A DNA stretch of 64,000 nt from CAVRQM01 sp965246915 (GCA_965246915.1 CBDFGB010000010.1:186001-250000); one strand, 5' to 3'; positions 35,423-44,988 are shown, counted from the first letter of the stretch. The notes: a model not told the origin generated them from the letters alone. Program-made: numbers and translations.

Positions 35423-36724
35423 TTACTGGCCGTATCCGGCCTGTTGCATGGTCGAGGCGACCGCGTCCTGCGACTTCTTTAGCGCCTCGTCGACGCTGGT
35501 CTGGCCCGTCAGCGCGCCCGCGATGAACTGCCCGACGCTCGTGCCCATGCCTTGGAACTCCGGGATGGCCACGTACTGGATGCCGGTATACGGCACGGGC
35601 TGTGCCGTCGGCTTGGTGATGTCGGCGGTCTGGATCGCCGTCTTCACCGTCTGAGCGAACGGCGCGGCTTCCTGATACTGGGTCAGCTCGTAGGTCGACT
35701 TGCGCGTGCCGGGCGGCAGCACCGTCCAGTTCACCTGCGCGCCGACCAGCTTGATATAGTCCTTCGAGGTCGACCAGGCGAGAAACGACTTTGCCGCATC
35801 GACCTGCTTGGACGATTTCGGAATCCCGAGCGCCCAGGCCCAGAACCAGTGATAGCCGGTGGGCGACACGCCCTGCGGCGCGGGCGCGAAAGCGGTCTTT
35901 TCGGCGACTTGGCTCGTTGTCTTGTCGAAGATGAACCCGGCCCCGGACGTCGCGTCGATCCACATCGCGCACTTGCCGGTCGAGAACAGAGCCTGGTTCT
36001 CGTTGAACCCGTTGGAGCTGGCGCCCGGTGGTCCATAGTCGTTCAGCATATGGACATAGAACGTGACCGCGTCGTGCCACGGCTTGGTGTTGAGCTGCGC
36101 CTTCCAGTTCTCGTCGAACCAGCGGCCACCGAAGGTGTTCACCAGCGGCCCGATGAACGCCATGTTCTCGCCCCAACCAGCCTTGCCGCGAAGGCAGATA
36201 CCGTACTGGCCCTTCGCCTTGTCGGTCAGCTTGGCGGCGAACTGCTCGATGTCGGTATATTTCGGCTGCTCCGGCATCTTCAGGCCGGCGGCATCGAACA
36301 GGTCCTTGCGATAGTAGGTGAACGAACTTTCCGCATAGAACGGCAGCGCAAACAGATGTCCGCCCTGGGAAAGTCCATCCTTCACCGAGCCGAAGAGATC
36401 GCCCATGTCATAGCTCGCGGGCATGTCGTCGACGGCGTTCAGCCAACCCTGCTTGCCCCAGATCGGCGTCTCGTAGCTGCCGATCGTGATGATATCGAAC
36501 TGCCCGCCGCTGGTGGCGATGTCGGTCGTGACGCGCTGGCGCAACACGTTCTCTTCCAGCACGACCCAATTGATCTTGTTGCCGCTTTTCTTTTCCCACT
36601 CCGGAGAAAGTTTCTGCATTGTGACCATCTGTGAATTGTTCACAGTGGCGATCGTGATCGTCGCCGCGTTGGCGACGCCCGCCATTCCGGCAAGCATCGT
36701 CGCAGCCGCAAGCGCCTTGCGCAT
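35423..36724 (-). CDS. polyol ABC transporter substrate-binding protein
   Basis: A 433-residue periplasmic protein of the extracellular solute-binding family 1. The signal peptide MRKALAAATMLAGMAGVANA is cleaved before ATITIATVNN. The mature protein has the hinge and binding-lobe patterns ..QFDIITIGSYETPIWGKQGW and YGICLRGKAGWGENMAF typical of SmoE/MtlE-like polyol binders. GGGAGGG lies just upstream of the ATG at 36724. The 87-base gap from the SorC gene contains a small inverted repeat (CAGGCCC at 36768 with GGGCCTG at 36802), possibly a processing or attenuation hairpin. Confidence 0.93.
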   Translation of the reverse strand: MRKALAAATMLAGMAGVANAATITIATVNNSQMVTMQKLSPEWEKKSGNKINWVVLEENVLRQRVTTDIATSGGQFDIITIGSYETPIWGKQGWLNAVDDMPASYDMGDLFGSVKDGLSQGGHLFALPFYAESSFTYYRKDLFDAAGLKMPEQPKYTDIEQFAAKLTDKAKGQYGICLRGKAGWGENMAFIGPLVNTFGGRWFDENWKAQLNTKPWHDAVTFYVHMLNDYGPPGASSNGFNENQALFSTGKCAMWIDATSGAGFIFDKTTSQVAEKTAFAPAPQGVSPTGYHWFWAWALGIPKSSKQVDAAKSFLAWSTSKDYIKLVGAQVNWTVLPPGTRKSTYELTQYQEAAPFAQTVKTAIQTADITKPTAQPVPYTGIQYVAIPEFQGMGTSVGQFIAGALTGQTSVDEALKKSQDAVASTMQQAGYGQ

Positions 36725-36811
36725 TGTGGTCCCTCCCCACGGGTTTTTCGCGCGGGCCCGGTTCGCACAGGCCCCCATCGGCGCGGACAGCAACAAAGTC
36801 CGGGCCTGCTG

Positions 36812-37831
36812 TCAAGCGCCTTCGAGCAAACTCTTAGCGGTCAATTGATCGGTGATGAGGCAATTGACCAGGCCACCCCGCAATGCCGCGCCGATCGCCG
36901 CGCGTTTGCGCGGGCCCCCGCCCACGCCGATCGTACTCCGCCCCACGGCCGCCGAGGCGGCCTCGCGGTCCGGCGACAATCCGCCGATCGAGAGGCCGTT
37001 GATACGGTCGTGAAGGGATGTCACGACCGGCCGTCCGGCGGCGTCGAACGCCCAGCCGGCGATTTCGCCGACACCGCCGGCCTCGATAATTTCGGTCAGT
37101 TCCCGGTCGGTTATGAAGCCGTCGGCATGGAGCGGACAGCGCCAGCCGATCTGCCCGAATCCCACCATGACGCAACGCGCCTCGCCAAGCAGGGCGGCCA
37201 GCGTCCGCCAAGGCCGTTGCGAGCGGAGTAAACGGCATTCCTCCGCGCTCGCGGCAATGACAGGCGCAGGCATCGGATAGCACTGCGCCCCGGTGCGTTC
37301 GGCGATCCGGATCACCGGCTCCAGCAATCCGGCGCGGCCATCCACCGCGCTCGTGCCGCAGAGCGAGAGGACTTTGTGCTGCGGCGCCTCCATCGGCGGC
37401 AGTTCCGCGGCGACCGCACGCAGGGTCCGGCCGGTGCCGAGCGCCAGAACCTGCGGCGCCCGCTGGCCGAGCCAGCGCTCCAAATTGGTCGAGGCGGCGA
37501 CAGACAGGCTGTGCAGGGAGTCCGCATCCCGGCCGTCGTCCGGCACCACGTCGCAGGAGACGAGGCCAAAGCGGGCGGCCAGTGCCTCGGCCAGTTCGAC
37601 ACAAGCCGCGATCGGATGGTCGAGGCGAAACTTTATGAGCTTTTCCGACACGGCGAGCGCCACCAACCGCTGCACCGCCTGGCGCGAGACGCCGAGTCTC
37701 GCCGCGATCTCGTCCTGCGTCCGTCCGCCAATGTAATAGAGCCACGCGGCGCGCGCCGCGTGATCCAGCCGGGCAGCAGGTGTGTCGCGACGAGGCGACG
37801 AGGTGTCAGCGTCGACGGCCATGGCGGACAT
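36812..37831 (-). CDS. SorC-family sugar-binding transcriptional regulator
   Basis: A 339-residue regulator. Residues ~36-60 form a helix-turn-helix (RTQDEIAARLGVSRQAVQRL) preceded by an AAWLYYIGGRT helix. The C-terminal SorC/DeoR sugar-phosphate-type domain shows VLALGTGRTLRAVAAELP and a glycine-rich VGVGGGPRKRAAIGAALRGG ending. It is most likely the regulator of the polyol operon, in which it lies between kinase and binding protein, and would respond to a phosphorylated sugar. A start nine bases further in (37822) is possible. Confidence 0.92.
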   Translation of the reverse strand: MSAMAVDADTSSPRRDTPAARLDHAARAAWLYYIGGRTQDEIAARLGVSRQAVQRLVALAVSEKLIKFRLDHPIAACVELAEALAARFGLVSCDVVPDDGRDADSLHSLSVAASTNLERWLGQRAPQVLALGTGRTLRAVAAELPPMEAPQHKVLSLCGTSAVDGRAGLLEPVIRIAERTGAQCYPMPAPVIAASAEECRLLRSQRPWRTLAALLGEARCVMVGFGQIGWRCPLHADGFITDRELTEIIEAGGVGEIAGWAFDAAGRPVVTSLHDRINGLSIGGLSPDREAASAAVGRSTIGVGGGPRKRAAIGAALRGGLVNCLITDQLTAKSLLEGA

Positions 37832-37921
37832 TCGCTCAGGCGGAGGGCAAATGCTATAGAGCTTTGGAGCGCAGCCGCCCTTTTCACGCCCTTCGGGAGA
37901 CGGGCGCGGGCGCGGGCGCGG

Positions 37922-39520
37922 TCATGCCATCAGATCGCGATACGACTTCTGATCCTCGTACATCCGCCGGAACACGGCGTACTTCGCGGCATGATAGCGG
38001 GCCGTCTCGCCGCCCTGCGGGCGCACCGCGATCCTTGCGCGCGTCATCGCCGCCATGGCGCCCGCAACATCCGGGTGCGCGCCGCCCGCGACCGCCCCGA
38101 GCACCGCGGCCCCCAGCAATACCGCGTCCGGCTCCTCCGGCAGCGCCAACGCGCAGCCGGTCGCATCGGCGTGCTCGCGCAAGAAGACAGCGTTCTTGGT
38201 CAGGCCGCCGCACGCCAGGATCGTCTCGATGGCATAGCCGCCCTGGTTCAGCGTCTCCAGGATATGCCGCGTGCCGTAGGCGATCGCCTGAATCGTCGCG
38301 AGATAGGTTACGGCCAGTTCCTCGACCCCGCGATCGAGCGTCAGGCCGTCGATCATCCCGCGCAACGTCGCGTCGGCGCGTGGCGAGCGATTGCCATGGA
38401 AATACGGCAAGACGTGAAGTCCTCGGGTGATCGACGCCGGTACGCCCTCGCCCATGCCGGCGAGGACCGCGTTCAGGGCCTCGTATGGATTGCCGACGGA
38501 TCGCAGCCGCGCGCCCTCGGCGTGGCCATCGATCACCCGGTCGATGAGTGCTCCGGTCGCGGACTGGCCGCCCTCGTTGAGCCAGAGCCCCGGGACCATG
38601 GCGGAGAAATAGGGACCCCAGACGCCCGGCACGAAGCGCGGTTCGGCGGAGACCGCCATGTGGCAGTTCGACGTGCCGCAGACCAGCGCAAGCCGGCGCG
38701 ACAGGTCGGTCGTCTCGCCGCCGATCGTGGCGCCGATGGTGCCGATCCCGCCGGCATGCGCGTCGATCGCGGACGCGCCGACCGGCGTGCCCGCGGACAA
38801 TCCTAATTCGGCCGCCGCCCGCGCGGAAAGCCCCGGCCCGATCGCCGCGCCCATCGGCAGGATGGCCCGGCCCAGCCGGCCGAATTCCTCGCGCGCGAGG
38901 TCCCCGAGGCCGATCGCCTCGAAGAACCCTCCGTCCCAGCGATTCTCATGGCCGAGATAGGTCCATTTGCAGACGGTCGAGCACAGCGACCGCGAATGAT
39001 CCCCGGTGGCGCGCCAGGTCAGCCAATCCGACAGGTCGGTGAAACTCGACGCGGCGGCGTAGCGGGTTGGCAGATGTCGCTTCAGCCAAAGCAGCTTCGG
39101 AACCTGCATCTCGAGCGAAATACGTCCGCCGACATAGCGAAGCACGTCGTGCGCGCCGGCGTTGATCTCATCCGCCTCGGCCCGCGCGCGATGGTCCATC
39201 CAGACGAGGATGTCCTGCGTGGCCGCACCGTCCGGATCGACGGAAACCGGAGTTCCGTCCGGGCCCGAGACGACCATCGAGCAGGTGGCGTCGAAGCCCA
39301 GGCCGCGAATGACGATGCGCAGGCCCGCCTCGGCGAGCGCCTCGCGGACGGACGCCACGACGGCGGACCAGATATCGCCGGAGGATTGCTGTGCGTAGCC
39401 CGGGCGCGGGCGCCATATCGCGATCTCTCGAGAGGCCGCGCCGAGCCTGCGGCCCGAAAGATCGAACACGCCGGCGCGGGCGCTGCCGGTGCCAACATCC
39501 ACTCCAACGACCGCTTCCAT
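37922..39520 (-). CDS. FGGY-family carbohydrate kinase (ribulokinase-like)
   Basis: A 532-residue sugar kinase. It has the phosphate-1 motif VGVDVGTGSARAGVFD, GFDATCSMVV, the sugar-site VWMDHRARAEADEIN, a GTSNCHM loop and the C-terminal phosphate/adenosine segments ILACGGLTKNAVFLREHAD and LLGAAVLGAVA. The pattern WMDHRA and GFDATCS is that of the D-ribulose/L-ribulose kinase branch of FGGY. It should phosphorylate the ketose made by the polyol dehydrogenase, so a pentitol such as ribitol or arabinitol is the likely substrate. It is the first gene of the operon; the start at 39520 (MEAVVGVDVGTG) is best, with 39532 as alternative. Confidence 0.9.
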   Translation of the reverse strand: MEAVVGVDVGTGSARAGVFDLSGRRLGAASREIAIWRPRPGYAQQSSGDIWSAVVASVREALAEAGLRIVIRGLGFDATCSMVVSGPDGTPVSVDPDGAATQDILVWMDHRARAEADEINAGAHDVLRYVGGRISLEMQVPKLLWLKRHLPTRYAAASSFTDLSDWLTWRATGDHSRSLCSTVCKWTYLGHENRWDGGFFEAIGLGDLAREEFGRLGRAILPMGAAIGPGLSARAAAELGLSAGTPVGASAIDAHAGGIGTIGATIGGETTDLSRRLALVCGTSNCHMAVSAEPRFVPGVWGPYFSAMVPGLWLNEGGQSATGALIDRVIDGHAEGARLRSVGNPYEALNAVLAGMGEGVPASITRGLHVLPYFHGNRSPRADATLRGMIDGLTLDRGVEELAVTYLATIQAIAYGTRHILETLNQGGYAIETILACGGLTKNAVFLREHADATGCALALPEEPDAVLLGAAVLGAVAGGAHPDVAGAMAAMTRARIAVRPQGGETARYHAAKYAVFRRMYEDQKSYRDLMA

Positions 39521-39627
39521 ACGCGGCACCAAGCACGGCCATCGACCGCCCGCAATGCTCGCGTTGTTGCCGGCGAACGCGCGTCCGTGTCACATGACGC
39601 GATGCACAGGAATGGGCGCGTGATGTC

Positions 39628-40110
39628 GTGAGGTTCTCGGCTGACCTTCATCCGGGCACCAAGAGTCGGCCACTGTACCGCACGCCGGCACCGGATCCGT
39701 CGGCAACTCGCCACCTCATCGTTTCGCAGGCGCCGGTGCCGCTGCCGCGTTCGTTCGACGGGCATGTCGTCGTCTTTCGCACCGGTGCCGACCTCGCCGC
39801 CGAACTTTCGGTGGCCGTGACGGGACTGCGCCTCTATGTCTTCGGGGGCGAGGCGTTTGTCTGGGACATGTTCCGCGTGGCGCTGCAGTCCGGCCTCGAC
39901 GCGGACGAGATCTTCCTGCACCCGGATGTCGGCAGGCGGCGGGTCCAATGCATCCACTGCAAGACGGTTGCCGAGGAGGTCGCGGCGCCGGAACTGGATT
40001 GCCCTGGCTGCGGCTTGCGGCTCCTGGTCCGCGACCATTTCTCTCGCCGCCTCGCGGCGTTCCAGGGTGTGGCAATGCGCGGCGCCACGCGCGGCGAGGC
40101 CACGCGATGA
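39628..40110 (+). CDS. dmmA: dimethylamine monooxygenase subunit, DmmA-like
   Basis: A 160-residue protein that begins the methylated-amine operon. It has an alpha/beta first half (GLRLYVFGGEAFVWDMFRVA and LDADEIFLHPDVG) and a zinc-ribbon-like end with two Cys pairs (CIHC and CPGCGLRL). Proteins of this shape accompany the heme and flavin/iron-sulfur subunits of bacterial dimethylamine monooxygenase; the symbol follows my recollection of family naming. It probably assists electron transfer or assembly. Its stop overlaps the next gene (ATGA). The 107-base gap to the divergent kinase should hold both promoters. Confidence 0.75.
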   Translation: MRFSADLHPGTKSRPLYRTPAPDPSATRHLIVSQAPVPLPRSFDGHVVVFRTGADLAAELSVAVTGLRLYVFGGEAFVWDMFRVALQSGLDADEIFLHPDVGRRRVQCIHCKTVAEEVAAPELDCPGCGLRLLVRDHFSRRLAAFQGVAMRGATRGEATR

Positions 40111-41039
40111 TCGCGGCGCGCATCCGCGAGGCCGAGAGGCTGTCGCCCACCTTGCGGCGGTTCGTCCTGGAGCCCGCAGACGGCGGCAGGTTCGCGCCGA
40201 TCGAAGCAGGGGCGCATGCGCTGCTGTCGTTGCGGACCGGCGGACGGCTGCGGCGCAACGCCTATTCGCTCACTCGCCTGCCCGAGGACGGCCGCAGCCT
40301 GGAGATCATCGTGCGGCGTATCGCGGGGTCGCGCGGCGGCTCGGCATTCCTGCACGAGGCGACGCGGCCGGGCGATGTGCTGGGGGTCGGCGCGCCGCAG
40401 AACCTGTTTCCCATTGCGAAGCACGCGCGCCGCCACCTGCTGTTTTCCGCGGGTATCGGCATCACCCCGTTTCTGGCCTATCTCGAAACCCTTCGTCGCG
40501 AGGATGTGCCAGCCAGGCTGCACCAGTTCTGTCGCGCGGACGAAGCGGACGTTTTCGCCCGGCTGCTCGCGGATCACGCGCCCAGTGCCTCGCTGCATGC
40601 ACCCGCAGAAAGGCCGGCGCTGGCCACGCTGCTGCAAGGCCAGCCGATCGGCACGCACGTCTCCGTCTGCGGCCCGGAAGCGTTCATGCGCGATGTCGAG
40701 ACGGCCGCGCTCGCCGCCGGCTTTCCGCCAAGCAAAATCCACCGGGAAAGCTTCGGTGGCGCGGCGCCTGGCGCGGCCTTCGTCGCGGTGCTGGCCCGCA
40801 GCGCCCGGCGCGTGGCGGTAGAGTCCGACATGTCGTTGCTGGAGGCGCTGGAGCGGGATGGGCTTGAGCCGCCGAGCCTCTGTCGCGGCGGCGTGTGCGG
40901 CCAGTGCCGCATGGCCGTGCTGTCCGGCGTGCCGGATCATCGGGACCACGTGCTCTCACCGGCAGAGCGCGATCGGGGCGATGCCATCATGACCTGCATG
41001 TCGCGCGCCACGACCGCCGAACTGGTGCTGGATTTCTGA
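40107..41039 (+). CDS. dmmB: dimethylamine monooxygenase reductase subunit (flavin/[2Fe-2S])
   Basis: A 310-residue PDR/VanB-like reductase. The flavin-binding segment is RRNAYSLTRLPEDG, the NAD(P)-binding region starts HLLFSAGIGITPFLAYLE, CGPEAFM follows, and a plant-type [2Fe-2S] domain ends the chain with CRGGVCGQCRMAVL and a later ..IMTCMSRA, giving the C-x4-C-x2-C...C pattern. It passes NAD(P)H electrons to the heme-containing oxygenase subunit encoded next. It overlaps both neighbours by a few bases (ATGA upstream, TGATG downstream). Confidence 0.87.
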   Translation: MIAARIREAERLSPTLRRFVLEPADGGRFAPIEAGAHALLSLRTGGRLRRNAYSLTRLPEDGRSLEIIVRRIAGSRGGSAFLHEATRPGDVLGVGAPQNLFPIAKHARRHLLFSAGIGITPFLAYLETLRREDVPARLHQFCRADEADVFARLLADHAPSASLHAPAERPALATLLQGQPIGTHVSVCGPEAFMRDVETAALAAGFPPSKIHRESFGGAAPGAAFVAVLARSARRVAVESDMSLLEALERDGLEPPSLCRGGVCGQCRMAVLSGVPDHRDHVLSPAERDRGDAIMTCMSRATTAELVLDF

Positions 41040-42082
41040 TGGACGAAGTGACAATCTTCCGCGAGCCGTTCACGTTTCGCAATAGCGACGCGGCGGTCCT
41101 GCGGTTCCCCTTCCCCTTCCGCGAAGACCGCTACGGCTACTACGTCAATCTCGAACCGCATGTGCGCGGCGGCCCTACGGCGGCGTTCGACGCGGTGTTC
41201 GATGTCGATGAGCACTATGCGGCCGAATGCGCCGAACGGGCGCACATCCTCGCCGCCGACCCGAAGCGCTGCCAGGTGCTGCCGCACATGCGCGCGGCCG
41301 AGTGGGACACTCTCGAACTGCTGATGGAGAGTCTGGCCGGCGACTATCCGGAGCATTTCGCGCTGGCGCGCGACGGGACCGATTGGCGCTGGACCAACCG
41401 ACTCCTGGGTATCGAGCAGCGCTTCGTGTTCGGCGACGCGGCGAGCCTGCCCTGCCCGCCCTTCGAATATATCACCCGGCAGGCGCAGGGCGACTTCACG
41501 CTCCAGGACCAGCGCGACGGCACGCTGTGGCTCGACGGCGGTATCCTGACCACGCCGTCCGGCTGGTCGCTCGATTTCAACCTGGGGATGAATTTCCACG
41601 AACTGCATGGGCCGGTGCCGGTCGCGCACGAGACGGGCGTCTTCGACGGCGCGCTGCGTTATCTGCTGGCACTGCCCCATGGCAGCCCGGCGCGGCGGGT
41701 GAACTGGGCCATCACGGTCAATCCGCGTCTCGATTGCTCGGCCGAGACCTCACATCTCTGGGGCGACGACGACGCCCACGTCACGGCCGAGAATGTCGGC
41801 CGGATCGTCTGCCTGCGGGTCGAGTTGCAGACGCTGTTCCGGCTGCCGCGCAGCAACGCGATCCTGTTCGGAATCCGCTGCTACCTGATCCGGCTGGAGG
41901 AGCTGGTGCGAGTGGGCAAATGGGCGCGGCGGCTGCATCGCGTCATTGCGAACATCGACCCGCGGGTCGCCGAGTATAAGGGCATCACCCGGACTGGGCC
42001 GCTCATCTCCGGCTATCTCGCAACGTTCGACGACGGCGCGCCGACCGGGCCAGGCAGCGGGCCCGACCAGGATTTTCTTTGA
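41039..42082 (+). CDS. heme-dependent oxidative N-demethylase alpha-like subunit (DUF3445)
   Basis: A 347-residue DUF3445 protein, the family of the heme-containing subunit of oxidative N-demethylase and dimethylamine monooxygenase. Family segments include the N-terminal FPFREDRYGYYVNLEPHV region, a central ..WRWTNRLLG and WSLDFNLGMNFHELHGPVPV, and the late R.ELQTLFRLPRSNAILFGIR. It should demethylate dimethylamine to monomethylamine and formaldehyde. Start ATG 41039 overlaps the reductase stop. No tetrahydrofolate-binding partner subunit (GcvT-like), known from a related demethylase, is visible here. The next gene (mgsA) starts 26 bases downstream. Confidence 0.85.
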   Translation: MDEVTIFREPFTFRNSDAAVLRFPFPFREDRYGYYVNLEPHVRGGPTAAFDAVFDVDEHYAAECAERAHILAADPKRCQVLPHMRAAEWDTLELLMESLAGDYPEHFALARDGTDWRWTNRLLGIEQRFVFGDAASLPCPPFEYITRQAQGDFTLQDQRDGTLWLDGGILTTPSGWSLDFNLGMNFHELHGPVPVAHETGVFDGALRYLLALPHGSPARRVNWAITVNPRLDCSAETSHLWGDDDAHVTAENVGRIVCLRVELQTLFRLPRSNAILFGIRCYLIRLEELVRVGKWARRLHRVIANIDPRVAEYKGITRTGPLISGYLATFDDGAPTGPGSGPDQDFL

Positions 42083-42108
42083 ACGCGCCCGATGGTAGCG
42101 CTTAGGCG

Positions 42109-42990
42109 ATGTGCGGCATCGTCGGCCTTTTTCTCAAGGACCCTTCGCTGGAGCCGGCGCTGGGCGCGATGCTCGCCGGCATGCTGGGGGTGTTGACCGA
42201 TCGAGGGCCGGACAGCGCCGGATTTGCCGTCTATGGACCGCTTACCGTCGGCCAGCTTCGGCTGACGTTGCGATTGCCTCCGGACGAGGATGCGACGACG
42301 CTGTCGGCTCGTCTCGATGTCGATGGGTCGGCGACCATCCGAGCCGATCATGCGATCTTGAGCATTCCCGAAGATGCCGAGATGGCGGTGCGGTCCCGCC
42401 TGCCTGCCGTCTCCGCGGCACGGATCGTCTCCGTCGGGCGCCGTATGGAGATGTACAAGCGCGTCGGCCTGCCCGAGGCCGTCGGGCGCGACCTTGGGCT
42501 GCCCACGATGTCCGGCTCGCACGCAATCGGTCACACGCGGATGGCGACCGAGAGTGCCGTCACCACTGACGGGGCGCATCCGTTCTCGACCGGACGCGAC
42601 CAATGCCTCGTGCACAACGGCAGCCTGTCAAACCACAACGATCTGCGCCGGCGGCTGCGGCGGCGGGGTATGCTTTTCGTTACGGAGAACGATACCGAGG
42701 TGGCCGCGCAATACCTGTCGGCGCGTCTGGCGGACGGCGAGAGCCTGCAGGACGCGCTGAGCGCGGCGCTGGAGGATTTGGACGGATTCTACACGTTCGT
42801 CGTCGGCACGGAGGACGGGTTCGGCGTGGTGCGCGACCCGATCGCCTGCAAGCCGGCGGTCATTGCCGAGACCGACCGCTACGTGGCGTTCGGCAGCGAG
42901 TATCGCGCGCTGGTCGACCTTCCGGACATCGAGCGCGCCCGCGTGTTCGAGCCGGAGCCAGCGCGGGTCTACGCCTGGAGCCGCGCGTGA
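42109..42990 (+). CDS. mgsA: N-methylglutamate synthase subunit A (class II glutamine amidotransferase)
   Basis: A 293-residue glutaminase-type protein. MCGIVGLFLKD gives Cys2 as the N-terminal nucleophile; GHTRMATES, and HNGSLSNHNDLRR with the Asn/Gly oxyanion-hole residues, follow. The domain matches GlxB/MgsA, which hydrolyse a glutaminyl substrate and channel the amine. In this context it would act on gamma-glutamylmethylamide made by GmaS. It is coupled to mgsB by a GTGA overlap. Confidence 0.9.
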   Translation: MCGIVGLFLKDPSLEPALGAMLAGMLGVLTDRGPDSAGFAVYGPLTVGQLRLTLRLPPDEDATTLSARLDVDGSATIRADHAILSIPEDAEMAVRSRLPAVSAARIVSVGRRMEMYKRVGLPEAVGRDLGLPTMSGSHAIGHTRMATESAVTTDGAHPFSTGRDQCLVHNGSLSNHNDLRRRLRRRGMLFVTENDTEVAAQYLSARLADGESLQDALSAALEDLDGFYTFVVGTEDGFGVVRDPIACKPAVIAETDRYVAFGSEYRALVDLPDIERARVFEPEPARVYAWSRA

Positions 42991-43676
42991 CGGAGGTTCG
43001 CGATCTGGCGCAGACCAGGCTGCGCGACCTGCACGCGACGCTTCATGCGTTGCCGAGCGATACCAACCGCACCGAATGGGTGATCCGCAATCCGCGCGGC
43101 GCGCACGCGGTCGGCGTGGGCGTGACCGCGCCGATCGACATCCGGATCGACGGTCATTGTGGCTACTATGCCGCCGGCATGAATGACGGCGCACGCGTGC
43201 GTATCGAAGGCAACGCGGGGCCGGGCGTCGCCGAGAACATGATGGCCGGGGAGGTTCGCGTCGCGGGCAATGCGAGCCAGTCGGCGGGAGCGACCGCGCG
43301 TGGCGGGCTTCTGGTGATCGACGGCAACGCCGGCGCTCGCTGCGGCATCTCGATGAAGGGCGTCGACATCGTCGTGCGAGGCGATGTCGGACACTTGTCA
43401 GCGTTCATGGCGCAGGCCGGCAACCTGGTGGTCTGCGGCGACGCCGGCGAAGCGCTGGGCGACAGCCTGTACGAGGCGCGCATCTTCGTCGCGGGGTCGG
43501 TCGCAAGTCTCGGAGCCGATTGCGAAGAGAAGGCATTTTCTGACGAGACGCGCACATCGTTGCGGGCGTTGCTGGATCGCGCCGGCTTCCGCGATGTCGA
43601 TGCGGCGGCATTCCGGCAATACGGCTCTGCGCGGCGGCTGTACCATTTCAACGTCGCTCATGCGGGGGCGTATTGA
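42987..43676 (+). CDS. mgsB: N-methylglutamate synthase subunit B (GXGXG domain)
   Basis: A 229-residue protein starting at GTG 42987. It is a parallel beta-helix of GXGXG type homologous to the C-terminal domain of glutamate synthase: regularly spaced glycine motifs such as DGHCGYYAAGMNDG, EGNAGPGVAENMMAG, NAGARCGISMKG, and GDAGEALGDSLYEA. This domain links the amidotransferase and FMN subunits. It is co-translated with mgsA and followed by mgsC one base after the stop. Confidence 0.9.
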   Translation: MTEVRDLAQTRLRDLHATLHALPSDTNRTEWVIRNPRGAHAVGVGVTAPIDIRIDGHCGYYAAGMNDGARVRIEGNAGPGVAENMMAGEVRVAGNASQSAGATARGGLLVIDGNAGARCGISMKGVDIVVRGDVGHLSAFMAQAGNLVVCGDAGEALGDSLYEARIFVAGSVASLGADCEEKAFSDETRTSLRALLDRAGFRDVDAAAFRQYGSARRLYHFNVAHAGAY

Positions 43677-43677
43677 C

Positions 43678-44988
43678 GTGACCCCCCCACGATTCTCCGC
43701 CACTTTCGACCCGCACACGCAGGCCGAAATCCGTCGTGCGGCGGCGACCGGAATCTACGACATCCGCGGCGGCGGGGCGAAACGCAAACTTCCGCATTTC
43801 GACGACCTGCTGTTCCTCGGCGCGTCGATCTCCCGCTATCCGCTCGAGGGCTATCGCGAACGCTGCGGCACCGACGTAACTTTAGGTGCCCGCCACGGCG
43901 AGAATCCTTTGCGGCTGAAAATTCCAGTGATGATCGCCGGCATGAGTTTCGGCGCGCTGTCGGGACAGGCCAAGGAGGCCCTCGGGCGCGGCGCCACGCT
44001 CGCCGGCACCAGCACCACGACCGGCGACGGCGGCATGACGGAGGAGGAGCGCGGGCACTCGGCGACGCTGGTCTATCAGTATCTGCCGTCACGCTACGGC
44101 ATGAATCCGCGCGATCTGCGCCGGGCCGACGCGATCGAGATCGTGGTCGGCCAGGGCGCCAAACCCGGCGGCGGCGGGATGCTGCTGGGCCAGAAGATCT
44201 CGCCGCGCGTGGCCGCGATGCGCACATTGCCGGAGGGTATCGACCAGCGGAGCGCGTGCCGCCATCCCGACTGGACCGGCCCCGACGACCTTCAGATCAA
44301 GATTCTGGAGTTGCGCGAGATCACCGCGTGGAAGACGCCGATCTTCGTGAAAGTGGGTGCGAGCCGGCCATACTACGACACCGCGCTCGCGGTGAAGGCC
44401 GGGGCCGACGCGGTGATCCTGGACGGGATGCAGGGCGGCACGGCGGCGACGCAGGAGGTGTTCATCGAGCATGTCGGCCTGCCGATCTTGGCGGCAATCC
44501 GTCCGGCGGTGCAGGCGCTGATGGATCTGGACGTGCACCGCGAGGTTCAACTCGTCGTCTCCGGCGGCATTCGCGGCGGTGCCGATATGGCGAAAGCCTT
44601 GGCTCTCGGCGCGGACGCGGTGGCGATTGGCACCGCCGCGCTGATCGCGCTCGGCGACAACGATCCGGCGCTGGAAGCCGAGTATGCGGCGCTCGGCACG
44701 ACGGCGGGCGCGTACGACGACTGGCACGAGGGTCGCGATCCCGCCGGCATCACCACGCAGGACCCGGCGCTGGCGGCGCGCCTGGATCCGGTGCTGGGCG
44801 GCCGGCGGCTGGCGAATTTCCTGTCGGTCATGACGATGGAGGCTCAGGCGGTGGCCCGGGCGTGCGGCAAGAGCCATCTGCGCAATCTGGAGCCGGAGGA
44901 CCTCGTGGCGCTGACGATCGAGGCGGCGGCGATGGCGCGGGTGCCGTTGGCGGGGACCGATTGGATTCCAGGGCAGACGCAATTCTGA
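43678..44988 (+). CDS. mgsC: N-methylglutamate synthase subunit C (FMN domain)
   Basis: A 436-residue protein homologous to the FMN/Fe-S synthase domain of glutamate synthase, starting at GTG 43678. Features are MIAGMSFGALSGQAKEALGR, the flavin/substrate loop GQGAKPGGGGMLLG, VDAVILDGMQGGTAA-like GADAVILDGMQGG, and VVSGGIRGGADMAKALALGA with the FMN-phosphate site. The C-terminal region has a MTMEAQAVARACGKSHLRNL segment with a Cys. Together MgsABC make N-methylglutamate from gamma-glutamylmethylamide and 2-oxoglutarate. Confidence 0.92.
   Translation: MTPPRFSATFDPHTQAEIRRAAATGIYDIRGGGAKRKLPHFDDLLFLGASISRYPLEGYRERCGTDVTLGARHGENPLRLKIPVMIAGMSFGALSGQAKEALGRGATLAGTSTTTGDGGMTEEERGHSATLVYQYLPSRYGMNPRDLRRADAIEIVVGQGAKPGGGGMLLGQKISPRVAAMRTLPEGIDQRSACRHPDWTGPDDLQIKILELREITAWKTPIFVKVGASRPYYDTALAVKAGADAVILDGMQGGTAATQEVFIEHVGLPILAAIRPAVQALMDLDVHREVQLVVSGGIRGGADMAKALALGADAVAIGTAALIALGDNDPALEAEYAALGTTAGAYDDWHEGRDPAGITTQDPALAARLDPVLGGRRLANFLSVMTMEAQAVARACGKSHLRNLEPEDLVALTIEAAAMARVPLAGTDWIPGQTQF

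Noticed and set aside
36768..36808. Intrinsic terminator between SorC and the binding-protein gene
   Set aside because: The CAGGCCC/GGGCCTG arms are separated by a long loop and there is no T-run in the direction of transcription.
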